From positions 1 through 34,627 of the forward strand of contig DYFW01000008.1 in assembly GCA_020725005.1 (NCBI GenBank): a DNA stretch of 34,627 bases, given 5' to 3'. This stretch comes from Thiobacillus denitrificans (GTDB lineage Bacteria; Pseudomonadota; Gammaproteobacteria; Burkholderiales; Thiobacillaceae). Both the position numbers and the translations under genes were made by a program. This document shows, one piece after another, positions 10,201 to 20,749 of the stretch; the first letter of the stretch is position 1, and every line of letters starts with the position of its first letter. Under the pieces are notes generated by a model. The model was not told the DNA's origin and searched no databases. It saw only the letters and a program-made list of their open reading frames with translations.

Positions 10201-11086
10201 GCACGGCCGCCAGCCTGAGTTTCTCCAGCCAGCTGAAATGCAGCAGGCGGCGGGAAAAGCGGTCGGCGGCGGCCGGGTCGTTGGCCGCCAGCGCCAGGCG
10301 GATCATGAACACCAGGTAATCGCGCTCTTGCATGAATTCGCCGCCGCGTTGTTCGCCCGCGGCCACGGCCTCCTTCAGCAAGCCGCCCGCCTGCAGGATG
10401 CGCAGCCCCCGCAGCAGGAACCGGAGCCGCTCGTCCGCGCGCCGGGCGTTGTCCTGCGCAAGGAAATTCAATTCGGCGGCCAGACGGTACTGGCCATAGC
10501 CCAACAGCGTTTCGCCCTTGCTCGCGAGCACGCGACTGTCCATGCCCGCGTCGGTGCGGGCGAGCCGCCGGTAGAAGCGCAGGGCGAGGTCCGCGTCGTG
10601 CAGCGCCGCGGCTATATCCCCCAGTTCGCTGAGCTGTTGCGGGCCGAGACTGGCCATGGAAAGCTGGGCCAGCGTGTCGAGGATCGCCTGCCGGGCAGCC
10701 GGGTCGTCGCGAGGCAACTGGCGGACCCGGGCCAGCTGCAACTCCAGGCGGGCGATCTCGTAGTCCGCTCCGCGATCGCCTGCGCGCACCGTCTGGAGCC
10801 AGGCTTCCGCCTCGTCCAGCTTGCCGTTGCGGATGAGCTGGCGGATCAGGGTCAGGCGCAGCTCGGCGTTGCCCGGATCGGTCTTGAGCAGGACGATGAT
10901 GTAGCGCTCTGCCAGGGCCTGGTTGAGATCGGCATGAAGCAGCTGTTCCGACAGGCGCTTGAAGGGAAACGCCGCTACTAGGGTCAGCAGGACCGCAGCG
11001 CCGAACCCCAGCACCCAGGCCGGATGGAACAGCCGCTGGCGTCCGCCGTCAAGGCGCGCAGACGACGTCAAACGCTGGTAGATCAT
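7247..11086 (-). CDS. pelB: Pel export outer-membrane porin with TPR scaffold, PelB
   Basis: PelB exports Pel through a C-terminal beta-barrel; its long periplasmic TPR array recruits PelA. The 1279-residue protein has one N-terminal membrane helix (about 26-45) and roughly 850 residues of Ala/Leu/Arg-rich TPR-like helices. From about residue 915 it shows alternating beta-strands ending in Phe (HYKYLF), the usual barrel signature. It is somewhat longer than Pseudomonas PelB (1193). One extra stretch is an Ala/Pro-rich loop in the barrel near residues 1145-1180. The ATG at 11086 lies inside the end of pelA (38-base overlap) without a visible ribosome site; TTG at codon 6 is an alternative. pelC follows after 4 bases. 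Confidence 0.95.
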   Translation of the reverse strand: MIYQRLTSSARLDGGRQRLFHPAWVLGFGAAVLLTLVAAFPFKRLSEQLLHADLNQALAERYIIVLLKTDPGNAELRLTLIRQLIRNGKLDEAEAWLQTVRAGDRGADYEIARLELQLARVRQLPRDDPAARQAILDTLAQLSMASLGPQQLSELGDIAAALHDADLALRFYRRLARTDAGMDSRVLASKGETLLGYGQYRLAAELNFLAQDNARRADERLRFLLRGLRILQAGGLLKEAVAAGEQRGGEFMQERDYLVFMIRLALAANDPAAADRFSRRLLHFSWLEKLRLAAVPQYRRVAQSDNAERLQVAPALLPRSFDEEAYSLAWQAFLANRNLKDAWRVAASAVKQRPDSLLWRERLAQISEWTQRPREALDAWLWLARKTNADQAWQGVLRLAPGLFDYEALLEAYRHQAASGRGDPALWQRIADSYEYLGEARAGLVYLEQLRARRRDPELLRIIAGLAQRLGDTERALSALQALRREGRDSEDLAVREAVLHVSAGRLEAAYAALTGFPRASPAAVEYWRLRAELARLLARNDEAVAAYRVLHAGGEPRLEDTQNLVALLAARHPLEAAQLAEAGWRRSQDAALYLQALGLYGQAQDWRQAGRLLEAARGPLFDALRGQDAFWRLKAAWAEHAGDARQAREAWEAALALVPDDDDIKVALLWLLIQQQDRPALARRLALWQADARRDGRLADAFSAAYAQLGEPEQALAWAQSQLPAHRDDFLWLMNYADLLDLAHRQERAERLRWALWRQRQQAAPALADRAVRTAVVRLALLYQPGDRAESVLRHALRQADNAGLAPELQAVAARDSRNADELALGHFLSQEASDRAAAWLLARHAQRVTAPAWAASQLALQTGDTVAQARLLDEDRVIPLYDRIQAARNTGRVRLAQTLAFDGLERYDWDDTLHLQLSETMLPAAHAYSAGGIIRDDGNIETGALRLGFAWQGEARWRLGLTLEQGRDRVVDANAVLLRNPLVDGLNAAFGLGASYEQLQLAGLSQPYTDAQLELAYRHERGETALSLGARCRFDCQPVAGLMHAARFQRLDTLLRLGVNQPAVESAQLRLLGEKDSAQARLQWNFSRREYLAATLQYDRYGLEGGAPLGDGAGVMAEAGWRIRTEYPNFMLRLNAAQWRFSNTGARLPVSALPLSAAQWDALARLDPALGIPAAGAALSGVNVPSSVFLPQSFAAYGVNFSVGENLRRDYSRAWRPYLDLGVGRNSVTGLTWNWLAGAAGSVLGGDHLSAYLGGAGGGQASAGQALEAGIHYKYLF

Positions 11087-13886
11087 GCGCGCGGATTTTG
11101 AAATGGCTGACGCCGGCCTGCTGGCGCACAGGCTTCAGTATCGCCCCGTTGGCCTTGAACTGGCACGGCTGCGTGTGTCGGATCGCCCACTCCAGCGGCA
11201 CGTGGCCGCGCAGGCCCAGGCGCAGCGTGCCGCCATCCCGGCGCGCCTGGGTGACGCGGCCGTTGGCTTCCCAGAGCGTGGGGCTGCCGTCCGCCTGACG
11301 GGCAAACACGATTTCCGCCGTATCGCCCGCCAGGTGCAGGTAGCGCCCGTCCGGCCCGGTTCTTTCGCCGGCGAGGTTTTTCGATGCACGCCAGTCGATC
11401 GCGGGCGTGTCGGCCGGCAAGCGCAGGGTGCGCAACTGCCTGGCGCCGCGGACGAGGTAGCCGCGCTCGGTACGGGCGACCCCCAAGGTCACGAAATCCT
11501 GTACCGAGCGGATGTATTCCGAGCCGAAGACCGGATGCAGGGGCTGCGCCAGCGCCCAGTCGTACACCTTGCGCAAGGCCTTGAGCGAGGCGGGCTTGCT
11601 GGCGGAATAGGTGTGATAGTAGATGTTGACGGGTTTCAGGCGGCGCGGCGCGCCGGTCAGCTCGAAGGTCTCGATCACCCGTTCGTACCCGTAGAACGGC
11701 CCCTGCCAGAGGTTGGTGTACACATTCTCGTTCTGCATCGGGGCGTAGACCTGGATCGCCCCGCCCTTGTCGAGATAGAGCCCTTCCACCGCGGCCAGGC
11801 TGGGATTGTTGCGGTCGATGACGGTATAGCCATGGTTCATGTTGAGCAGTCCCAGGCGTTCCGTGTATCGCACCGTTTCCGCGCCCGGCGTGGTGTCGCC
11901 GCTCCACAGCAGGATCTCGGCGCGTTTGCCGGGCGGCAGCAGGTTGTCATTGATGTAGCGGATGGAGCCCGCCACCTCTTTTTCCAGGTCAAAGCGATAG
12001 CCGGGAATGTCCAGGTGGTAGCTGCCAGAGACTTCGCCGCGCTCGGCCTCGCGCCACTTGAAGGGATGCGAATAGGTGTGGCTGGCGGCCTCGACGTGCG
12101 GCAGCGCGTAGATGCGGCGGGCGATCGCCTCCAGCGCCGCGGATTGCCCGGGATAGAGGCCGTCCGGCGCGATCTCTCCCTGGATCACCGACATGGTGGT
12201 GGGAAGCGGGTAACGCTGGAAAATCTCCCGCAGCAGCACCTCGCCGGCGTACGGACTGCCGGGGAATTCGGCACGGCTGGGAAAGCCGTCGCCGTCGATG
12301 TGAACCATCAAAACCCGGCGCCCGGTCGCGGTCGAGACATCGGGCACCGGCGCCCCGCCCTGGCGCAGCGCGGCGGCAAAAAACCGGATGGGATCGATCA
12401 CCCAGCGAAAACCCTGCTCGCGCCCGCCCGCCGCGGGAAGCGTGATCAACACCCGCGGCAGCACCGCATACGCACCCCAGGGCGTGAGCGCGGCGGCATC
12501 GTGAACCTGGTTTGCGTCGTTGCGGTAACGCAGCCAAGCCTGGGCGTCCGCGACCTCGACCAGACTGTCGCCGGACAAGGTTTGCAAGGGAGGAATTTCA
12601 AATCCCGCGGCGGCGTTTTTCTCGGCCAGCCGCAGAGCGCCCGCGCCTTTGTCCGGCGCGCGCGTCCGCACCCCCCAGCCGGGCCGCCCGTTCAGCGGCT
12701 GCATGTCCGGCCCCAGGAACACCACGGGGACGCCGCTCTCGCGCTGCCGGTCCAGCCAGTCCAGCCAGTTTTTTCCGGGCTGGCCGTTGCCGGTCAGCCA
12801 GACCACCACACCGGCGTAGGCGGCGATCTGCTCGGCCGATGGCGTATCCCGGATGTCCTGGTATTCCGTGGCGTAGCCCAGGTAATGCAGCGGCATGGCG
12901 CCAAAACGCACTGCACTGCTCAAGGCCGCGTCCGCCCGCACCCCCTCGTCGTGCAGCAGCAGCACGCGGCGGCGCACCGGCTCGATCCGGCCCAGGCCCA
13001 CCTGCGCCAGGTCGCCGCGGGTCACATAGGGCTCGATGCCCAGCGCCAGGATCTTGCGCGCGATCTCCCGCGCCTGCGCGGGTTTCTCCGGCGGCGCGTA
13101 GTCGATGGCGTACACCTTAAGGCCCAGTTCGTCACGCGCCCTGGCCAGCTGCGCCAGCAGCCACGCACGATCGGCGTCGGGCACCTCGACATAGCGTTGC
13201 CGGGCCTGGTCCCAGCCGCCGAACAGCGATTCCGCTGCCACCGCGAACACCTCGGTTTTCACCTGCGGCAGGATTTCAAAGCCGCGGTTGAGGATCAGCC
13301 GGGCGTCGGGATAGCGTGCGCTGACGGCCTTGATGAGGCTGACCAGCGCGGCTTCCTGGCGCGCCCGCGCCTCTGGCGTTCCGGCCGCCAATTGGTAGGA
13401 ATCCATGGTGTCGAAGAAAAAGCCGCGAAACCCCCGCTGCCACAGCGGCGCGATCACCTCGTCGAGGAAGAATTGCCGCCAGGCCGGCTGGGTCTGATCC
13501 AGCACCTTCGACCCCCAGACCTTGTTTTCCCCGATCAGCCAGGCGGGCGGAATGCGCGCGCTGTAATCCCGGCTTGGGTGCACCTCCCCCACGCTGACAT
13601 AGGCGAACGCCCGGGCGGGCTCGAGTTTCGCCGGTTCCAGCGAACTGGCGGGGTCGATCACCACGATGTCGAACGTCCTCAATTCGGCAACGGGAGGCCG
13701 TGCGCCGTAATACAGGGCGAGCGTAGGCGCGGCCCAGGCGGGCGCGCCGAAAATGCCGATCATCCACAGAAACGCGACCGCCCATGCCGGCATCGGGCGA
13801 GGCCACCTGCACCGCCCCCGGCGGCAGTCACTTTTGCCGCCGGATTCGGGCGCGAAGGAATGGATGCGCTGCACATTCGGACTCAT
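11049..13886 (-). CDS. pelA: Pel polysaccharide hydrolase/deacetylase PelA
   Basis: PelA is a periplasmic two-enzyme protein that trims and partly de-N-acetylates Pel. The 945-residue frame has a hydrophobic signal segment (about 34-52), then a GH114-type hydrolase domain (LALYYG onward) with E219 in AAESLFGG. A reductase-like middle follows, then a CE4-like deacetylase with D531 and D533 (HIDGDG) and H603/H607 (SHTYSH). These residues track P. aeruginosa E218, D528, D530, H600 and H604. The ATG at 13886 gives near-identical numbering and an Arg-rich n-region but no ribosome site. The ATG at 13793 has AGGTGG 9 bases upstream but a signal peptide lacking positive charge. First gene of the operon. 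Confidence 0.96.
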   Translation of the reverse strand: MSPNVQRIHSFAPESGGKSDCRRGRCRWPRPMPAWAVAFLWMIGIFGAPAWAAPTLALYYGARPPVAELRTFDIVVIDPASSLEPAKLEPARAFAYVSVGEVHPSRDYSARIPPAWLIGENKVWGSKVLDQTQPAWRQFFLDEVIAPLWQRGFRGFFFDTMDSYQLAAGTPEARARQEAALVSLIKAVSARYPDARLILNRGFEILPQVKTEVFAVAAESLFGGWDQARQRYVEVPDADRAWLLAQLARARDELGLKVYAIDYAPPEKPAQAREIARKILALGIEPYVTRGDLAQVGLGRIEPVRRRVLLLHDEGVRADAALSSAVRFGAMPLHYLGYATEYQDIRDTPSAEQIAAYAGVVVWLTGNGQPGKNWLDWLDRQRESGVPVVFLGPDMQPLNGRPGWGVRTRAPDKGAGALRLAEKNAAAGFEIPPLQTLSGDSLVEVADAQAWLRYRNDANQVHDAAALTPWGAYAVLPRVLITLPAAGGREQGFRWVIDPIRFFAAALRQGGAPVPDVSTATGRRVLMVHIDGDGFPSRAEFPGSPYAGEVLLREIFQRYPLPTTMSVIQGEIAPDGLYPGQSAALEAIARRIYALPHVEAASHTYSHPFKWREAERGEVSGSYHLDIPGYRFDLEKEVAGSIRYINDNLLPPGKRAEILLWSGDTTPGAETVRYTERLGLLNMNHGYTVIDRNNPSLAAVEGLYLDKGGAIQVYAPMQNENVYTNLWQGPFYGYERVIETFELTGAPRRLKPVNIYYHTYSASKPASLKALRKVYDWALAQPLHPVFGSEYIRSVQDFVTLGVARTERGYLVRGARQLRTLRLPADTPAIDWRASKNLAGERTGPDGRYLHLAGDTAEIVFARQADGSPTLWEANGRVTQARRDGGTLRLGLRGHVPLEWAIRHTQPCQFKANGAILKPVRQQAGVSHFKIRAHDLPAFDVVCAP

Positions 13887-13896
13887 GGCTATCGGC

Positions 13897-13902
13897 TACA
13901 AT
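13897..13902 (+). promoter_or_regulatory. Predicted -10 box of yhbY, in the pelA-yhbY divergent region
   Basis: TACAAT lies 25 bases before the yhbY ATG; the matching -35 is weak (TTCGGA near 13876). On the opposite strand TTGAAA at 13913-13918 could be a -35 box for pelA, with only a poor -10 (CGATAG-like) about 18 bases on. If that promoter is used, transcription would begin close to the upstream pelA ATG, favouring the internal start at 13793. I see no FleQ-like palindrome here. Confidence 0.4.
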
Positions 13903-13927
13903 CCGCGCTCTGTTTCAAGGAAACCGT

Positions 13928-14224
13928 ATGAAACCACTCACGTCCGCCCAACGGCAACATCTCAAGGGGCTGGCCCACAATCGCCAGCCGGTCGTCATGA
14001 TCGGCAGCCAGGGGCTGACCCCCGCCGTGCTGAAGGAAATCGAGCGCGCGCTCGCTGCGCACGAGCTCATCAAGATCAAGGCGGGCAGCGACGAGATCGA
14101 GGTTCGGCAGCGCTGGATGGAGGACATCTGCGCCGCCACCGGGGCGGCGCCGGTGCAACGGATCGGCAAGATACTGGTGATTTATCGCGCGACGGCCAAA
14201 CCCGTCATCGCCCTGCCGGCCTGA
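13928..14224 (+). CDS. yhbY: CRS1-YhbY (CRM) domain RNA-binding protein YhbY
   Basis: YhbY is a small RNA-binding protein associated with pre-50S ribosomal subunits. The 98 residues begin MKPLTSAQRQHLKGLAHN and contain the CRM signature VVMIGSQGLTPAVLKEI, with its GxxG-like loop. The ATG at 13928 has AAGGAAA 5 bases upstream; an upstream extension in the same frame is not family-like. It is divergent from pelA and convergent with the DUF4149 gene, with a 16-base gap and no terminator. In related genomes its divergent neighbour is rlmE, now about 12.5 kb away across the pel genes. Confidence 0.95.
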   Translation: MKPLTSAQRQHLKGLAHNRQPVVMIGSQGLTPAVLKEIERALAAHELIKIKAGSDEIEVRQRWMEDICAATGAAPVQRIGKILVIYRATAKPVIALPA

Positions 14225-14240
14225 TTCAGACCGGCGGGAT

Positions 14241-14699
14241 TCAGCGCGCAAGCCCCGCGCGCCAAACCAGCACCAGACCGAGCAGGCTCTGGATCAGGTA
14301 GACGATGCTCGAGATGCCGTGCCAGTGACGGAAACGGTCGGCGAACACGCTTTGCATCACCGCCTGCGGCATCGCCTGGTCCTTGAGCCCCTGCAGGATC
14401 GGCTGAATGCCGAAGTGGCCGGCCAGCGTCAGCGCCAGCATCACCGCCACGAGCCAGAAGAACAGCGTTTTCAGCGCCGCGCCGCCGTCGCGGGCGAGAC
14501 GGTAGATCAGGAGGTAGCCCGCGGCGGCGATGCCGATCCACGCCATCCAGTCGAACAGGTGGCCGGCGAGCGTGCCGGCGAGCTGCTTGTCGCCGAGGCT
14601 GGCGAAAAGCACCGGCGCCGCCACGTAGCCGATCGCCCACAGGCCGCCGATCCAGAGCACCAGCAGGGTGCCCGCGAGTCCGTCCCAGAAGCGCCGCAT
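14241..14699 (-). CDS. DUF4149 (TMEM205-like) membrane protein
   Basis: This 152-residue integral membrane protein has four hydrophobic helices (about 7-33, 48-68, 77-100 and 125-148). It carries the DUF4149 signature of an N-terminal GxWxxGYxxAPVLF motif and a C-terminal HWHGISSIVY motif. Its function is not established. Its ATG overlaps the greA stop by one base (TGATG), so it is translated with greA at the end of the carAB-greA unit. This placement after greA recurs in betaproteobacteria as far as I know. Confidence 0.85.
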   Translation of the reverse strand: MRRFWDGLAGTLLVLWIGGLWAIGYVAAPVLFASLGDKQLAGTLAGHLFDWMAWIGIAAAGYLLIYRLARDGGAALKTLFFWLVAVMLALTLAGHFGIQPILQGLKDQAMPQAVMQSVFADRFRHWHGISSIVYLIQSLLGLVLVWRAGLAR

Positions 14700-15175
14700 C
14701 AGATGTAGCGCACGTCGAGAACTTCGTACTGGCGCACGCCGCCCGGCGCCTGCACGTCGACGCTGTCGCCGGCGTGCCTGCCGATCAGCGCGCGCGCGAT
14801 GGGCGAGGAAACCGAGATCTTGCCGGCCTTGATGTCGGCCTCGTCGTCGCCGACGATCTGGTAGGTGACGGTGTCGCCGGAGTCGGCGTCCTCCAGGTCC
14901 ACCGTCGCGCCGAACACCACGCGGCCGTCGGCGTCGAGCGTCTTGGGATCGATGATCTGGGCATGCGACAGTTTTGCCTCGAGGTCGGCGATGCGTCCCT
15001 CGATGAAGCCCTGCTTTTCCTTGGCGGCGTCGTATTCCGCGTTTTCCGACAGGTCGCCCTGCGCGCGTGCCTCGGCGATCGCCTGGATGACAGCGGGGCG
15101 CTCGATCGTTTTCAGACGGTGCAGCTCGGCGCGCATTTTCTCGGCGCCGATCACGGTGATCGGGAACTTGTTCAC
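14699..15175 (-). CDS. greA: Transcription elongation factor GreA
   Basis: GreA rescues backtracked RNA polymerase by stimulating transcript cleavage. The 158 residues match E. coli GreA in length. The N-terminal coiled coil carries [14 protein letters not shown], including the acidic tip residues (D and E), and the C-terminal FKBP-like domain has [15 protein letters not shown] chose GTG at 15175 ([13 protein letters not shown]); AAGG lies 8 bases upstream. The 24-residue Cys-rich N-terminal extension available in this frame is not GreA-like and runs into the carB end. It starts 16 bases after carB. Confidence 0.96.
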   Translation of the reverse strand: MNKFPITVIGAEKMRAELHRLKTIERPAVIQAIAEARAQGDLSENAEYDAAKEKQGFIEGRIADLEAKLSHAQIIDPKTLDADGRVVFGATVDLEDADSGDTVTYQIVGDDEADIKAGKISVSSPIARALIGRHAGDSVDVQAPGGVRQYEVLDVRYI

Positions 15176-15191
15176 GGCACTTACCTTTATG

Positions 15192-18398
<3,207 letters not shown>

Positions 18399-18400
18399 GA

Positions 18401-19540
18401 TCAGGAGGCAGCGCGATGGTCGGCCATCAGCTGGATGAAACGGTCGAACAAATAGGCGACGTCGTGCGGGCCGGGGCTCGCCTCGGGGTGGCCCTGGAAG
18501 CTGAACGCCGGCGCGTCGGTGCGGGCGATGCCCTGCAGCGAGCCGTCGAACAGGGAAACATGGGTGCTGCGCAGATTCGCGGGCAGGGTCGCGGCGTCGA
18601 CGGCGAAGCCGTGGTTCTGGCTGGTGATCGCGACGCGGCCGCTGTCGAGGTCCTTCACCGGATGGTTCGCGCCGTGGTGGCCGAATTTCATCTTCACCGT
18701 CCGGGCGCCGGAGGCGAGCGCGAGCAGCTGGTGGCCGAGGCAGATGCCGAAAGTCGGGATCTTCATTTCCACCAGTTCGCCGATCGCGCGGATCGCGTAA
18801 TCGCACGGTTCGGGGTCGCCAGGACCGTTGGAAAGCAGGATGCCGTCCGGCTTCAGCGCCAGCGCCTGGTCGGCGGTCGCGGTGGCGGGCAGCACGGTCA
18901 GGCGGCAGCCGCGCTCGGCGAGCATGCGCAGGATATTGCGCTTGACCCCGTAATCGAAGGCGACGACATGGAAGCGCGGCGCGGCCTGCCGGCCGTAGCC
19001 CTGCCCCAGCTTCCATTCGGTCTCGCTCCATTCGTAGGCGGCGGGCGTGGTGACCACCCGGGCGAGATCCATGCCGGCCAGACCAGGGAAAGTGCGCGCG
19101 GCCTCGAGCGCCGCGGCTTCGTCGATCGATCCGGCCATGATGCAGCCGCCCTGCGCGCCCTGTTCGCGCAAGAGGCGCGTGAGGCGACGGGTATCGATGT
19201 CGGCGATGGCGACGATGTTTTCGCGCTTCAGGTAATCGGACAGCGACTGGCTGGCACGGAAATTCGAGTGCAGGCGCGGCAGGTCGCGCACCACCAGGCC
19301 GGCGGCATGGACACGATCCGCCTCGACATCCTCGGCGTTGACGCCGGTGTTGCCGATGTGGGGATAGGTCAGGGTGACGATCTGCCGCGAGTACGAGGGG
19401 TCGGTGAGGATTTCCTGGTAGCCGGTGAGCGCGGTATTGAACACCACCTCGCCGGTCGTGACGCCGTCGGCGCCGATCGAGCGGCCGCGAAAGACCGAGC
19501 CGTCAGCGAGAACCAGGATGGCGGGTTGGGCAGAGGACAA
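18401..19540 (-). CDS. carA: Carbamoyl-phosphate synthase small subunit (glutaminase)
   Basis: CarA hydrolyses glutamine and channels ammonia to CarB. The 379 residues (E. coli 382) have the N-terminal CarA domain ([20 protein letters not shown]) and a class I glutamine amidotransferase domain. Its catalytic triad is C267 in GICLGHQ plus H351 and E353 in [10 protein letters not shown] chose a TTG start at 19540: GGAG lies 6 bases upstream, no ATG or GTG is nearby, and the sequence fits the family N terminus. A strong promoter and a leader hairpin lie just upstream, so carA probably begins its own transcription unit (carA-carB-greA-DUF4149). Confidence 0.97.
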   Translation of the reverse strand: MSSAQPAILVLADGSVFRGRSIGADGVTTGEVVFNTALTGYQEILTDPSYSRQIVTLTYPHIGNTGVNAEDVEADRVHAAGLVVRDLPRLHSNFRASQSLSDYLKRENIVAIADIDTRRLTRLLREQGAQGGCIMAGSIDEAAALEAARTFPGLAGMDLARVVTTPAAYEWSETEWKLGQGYGRQAAPRFHVVAFDYGVKRNILRMLAERGCRLTVLPATATADQALALKPDGILLSNGPGDPEPCDYAIRAIGELVEMKIPTFGICLGHQLLALASGARTVKMKFGHHGANHPVKDLDSGRVAITSQNHGFAVDAATLPANLRSTHVSLFDGSLQGIARTDAPAFSFQGHPEASPGPHDVAYLFDRFIQLMADHRAAS

Positions 19541-19565
19541 GGAACACTCCGAAAGGCAGGTGACA

Positions 19566-19604
19566 AAATTCAGGCGAGCCGCTCGCGCGAACCCGCCTGA
19601 ATTT
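19566..19604 (-). promoter_or_regulatory. Perfect 11-bp stem-loop at the 5' end of the carA leader
   Basis: AAATTCAGGCG at 19566-19576 pairs exactly with CGCCTGAATTT at 19594-19604, with a 17-base loop. It lies 25 bases before the TTG start, and the predicted transcript would begin about four bases before it. It could be an attenuation or mRNA-stability element. The following TTTTG run is short, so a terminator reading is weak. Its regulatory role is inferred. Confidence 0.5.
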
Positions 19605-19614
19605 GAATGCCCGC

Positions 19615-19643
19615 ATTGTAGCCGATCCGCCAGGAGGCTTCAA
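19615..19643 (-). promoter_or_regulatory. Predicted sigma70 promoter of carA
   Basis: On the minus strand TTGAAG (19643-19638), a 17-base spacer and TACAAT (19620-19615) match the consensus at 4/6 and 5/6. The expected start is near 19608, about 68 bases before the carA TTG. An 8-bp dyad covers the -35 box. Confidence 0.6.
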
Positions 19644-19654
19644 TGCTTGAAGCC
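19636..19654. promoter_or_regulatory. 8-bp inverted repeat over the carA -35 box
   Basis: GGCTTCAA-TGC-TTGAAGCC is a perfect dyad with a 3-base centre. It includes the -35 hexamer and lies 16 bases past the glutaredoxin stop. It could be an operator for carA or a 3' hairpin for the dapB-glutaredoxin message; no U-run follows, which weakens the terminator reading. Confidence 0.4.
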
Positions 19655-19670
19655 GCCCCCATGCGCCCTT

Positions 19671-19925
19671 TCAGGGCTGGAGATGGTCCAGTCCGCCGTC
19701 CATGTCGAGCTCGGTGAGCTCGGTGAAGCCGCCGATGCATTTGCCGTCGACGACGATCTGCGGCACGGTGCGCGCGCCGTGGGTGACGACGGCGAATTCC
19801 TTCATCGCCTCGCGGTCGAGGTCGATGCGCACCTCGTCGTAGGCGATGCCGCGCTTGTCGAGAAAGGCCTTGGCCTTGACGCAGATGGGGCAGGTGCCGG
19901 TGCTGTAGACCTTGACGGCGTTCAT
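19671..19925 (-). CDS. grxC: Glutaredoxin (GrxC-like, CPIC active site)
   Basis: This is a small cytosolic glutathione-dependent disulfide reductase. The 84 residues have the thioredoxin-fold active site TCPIC (C12, C15), the cis-proline motif RTVPQI (residues 52-57) and the glutathione-binding GGFTEL segment. The active site reads CPIC where CPYC is usual; both cysteines remain, so it is still dithiol. The start at 19925 has AGGAAA seven bases upstream; the longer frame runs into dapB. It sits 20 bases after dapB, a position between dapB and carA that I do not regard as universal. An alternative label is GrxA/GrxD-type, but length and motif favour class I. Confidence 0.9.
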   Translation of the reverse strand: MNAVKVYSTGTCPICVKAKAFLDKRGIAYDEVRIDLDREAMKEFAVVTHGARTVPQIVVDGKCIGGFTELTELDMDGGLDHLQP

Positions 19926-19945
19926 GTTCGTTTCCTGTTCGAAGC

Positions 19946-20749
19946 CTATTTCAGATTGAGTACGTCGCGCATGTCGTACAGGCCGGGAGCGCGGCCCTGC
20001 AGCCACTTGGCCGCGCGCAGCGCGCCCTGCGCGAAGGTGGCGCGGCTGCTGGCCTTGTGGGTGAGCTCGACGCGCTCGCCGATGCCGGCGAACAGCAGCG
20101 TGTGGTCGCCGACGATGTCGCCGCCGCGCACCGTGGCGAAGCCGATGGTCTTCGGGTCACGCTCGCCCGTCATGCCCTCGCGGCCGTACACCGCGCAACG
20201 CGACAGGTCGCGGCCGATCGCGCGCGCCACCGCCTGGCCGAGGCCCAGCGCAGTGCCGGACGGGGCATCGACCTTGTGGCGATGATGCGCCTCGATGATC
20301 TCGATGTCGTAGCCGTCTTCCAGCACCCGGGCGGCGAGTTCGGCGAGCTTCATCAGCAGGTTCACGCCGACGCTCATGTTCGGCGCGAATACCACGGGAA
20401 TCAGCCGCGCGGCGGCGGCGATGCGTGCGCGGCCGGCGTCGTCGAAGCCCGTGGTGCCGATGACCAGGGGCACCTTTGCCGCGGCACAGGCGTCGAGATA
20501 GCCGAAGGTCGCCTCCGGCCGCGTGAAGTCGATCAGCGCATGCGCGCCCTCGAGGACGGCCGCCGGCTGGTCGCTGACCCTGACCCCGCTTGCCGCGCCC
20601 CAGGCGGCGCCGGCGTCCTGGCCCAGGAGCGGGCTGCCGGGCCGGTCGAGCGCGGCGTGCAACGTGCAGGCCGGGTCGGCCGCCACCGCTTCCAGCAGCG
20701 CGCGACCCATGCGGCCGGACACGCCCGCGATGCCGATGTTCACGCTCAT
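19946..20749 (-). CDS. dapB: 4-hydroxy-tetrahydrodipicolinate reductase
   Basis: DapB performs the second step of the diaminopimelate/lysine pathway, reducing hydroxytetrahydrodipicolinate with NAD(P)H. The 267 residues have the N-terminal nucleotide-binding loop [14 protein letters not shown], and the substrate-binding and catalytic motif [15 protein letters not shown]. Length is close to E. coli (273). The ATG at 20749 overlaps the bamE stop by four bases (ATGA). The frame stays open far upstream through bamE, but that part is Pro/Arg-rich shadow. It supplies both lysine and cell-wall precursor, next to an outer-membrane assembly gene. Confidence 0.97.
   Translation of the reverse strand: MSVNIGIAGVSGRMGRALLEAVAADPACTLHAALDRPGSPLLGQDAGAAWGAASGVRVSDQPAAVLEGAHALIDFTRPEATFGYLDACAAAKVPLVIGTTGFDDAGRARIAAAARLIPVVFAPNMSVGVNLLMKLAELAARVLEDGYDIEIIEAHHRHKVDAPSGTALGLGQAVARAIGRDLSRCAVYGREGMTGERDPKTIGFATVRGGDIVGDHTLLFAGIGERVELTHKASSRATFAQGALRAAKWLQGRAPGLYDMRDVLNLK

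Noticed and set aside
11085-13931. A 948-codon open frame antisense to pelA
   Set aside because: It mirrors pelA on the other strand, is Arg/His/Gln-rich with no recognisable domain, and arises from high GC content with few stops.
14225-14240. Terminator between the convergent yhbY and DUF4149 genes
   Set aside because: The 16-base gap has no stem followed by a U-run on either strand.
19566-19604. Rho-independent terminator after the glutaredoxin gene
   Set aside because: It lies downstream of the predicted carA promoter and is followed only by TTTTG, so a carA leader element fits better; not excluded.
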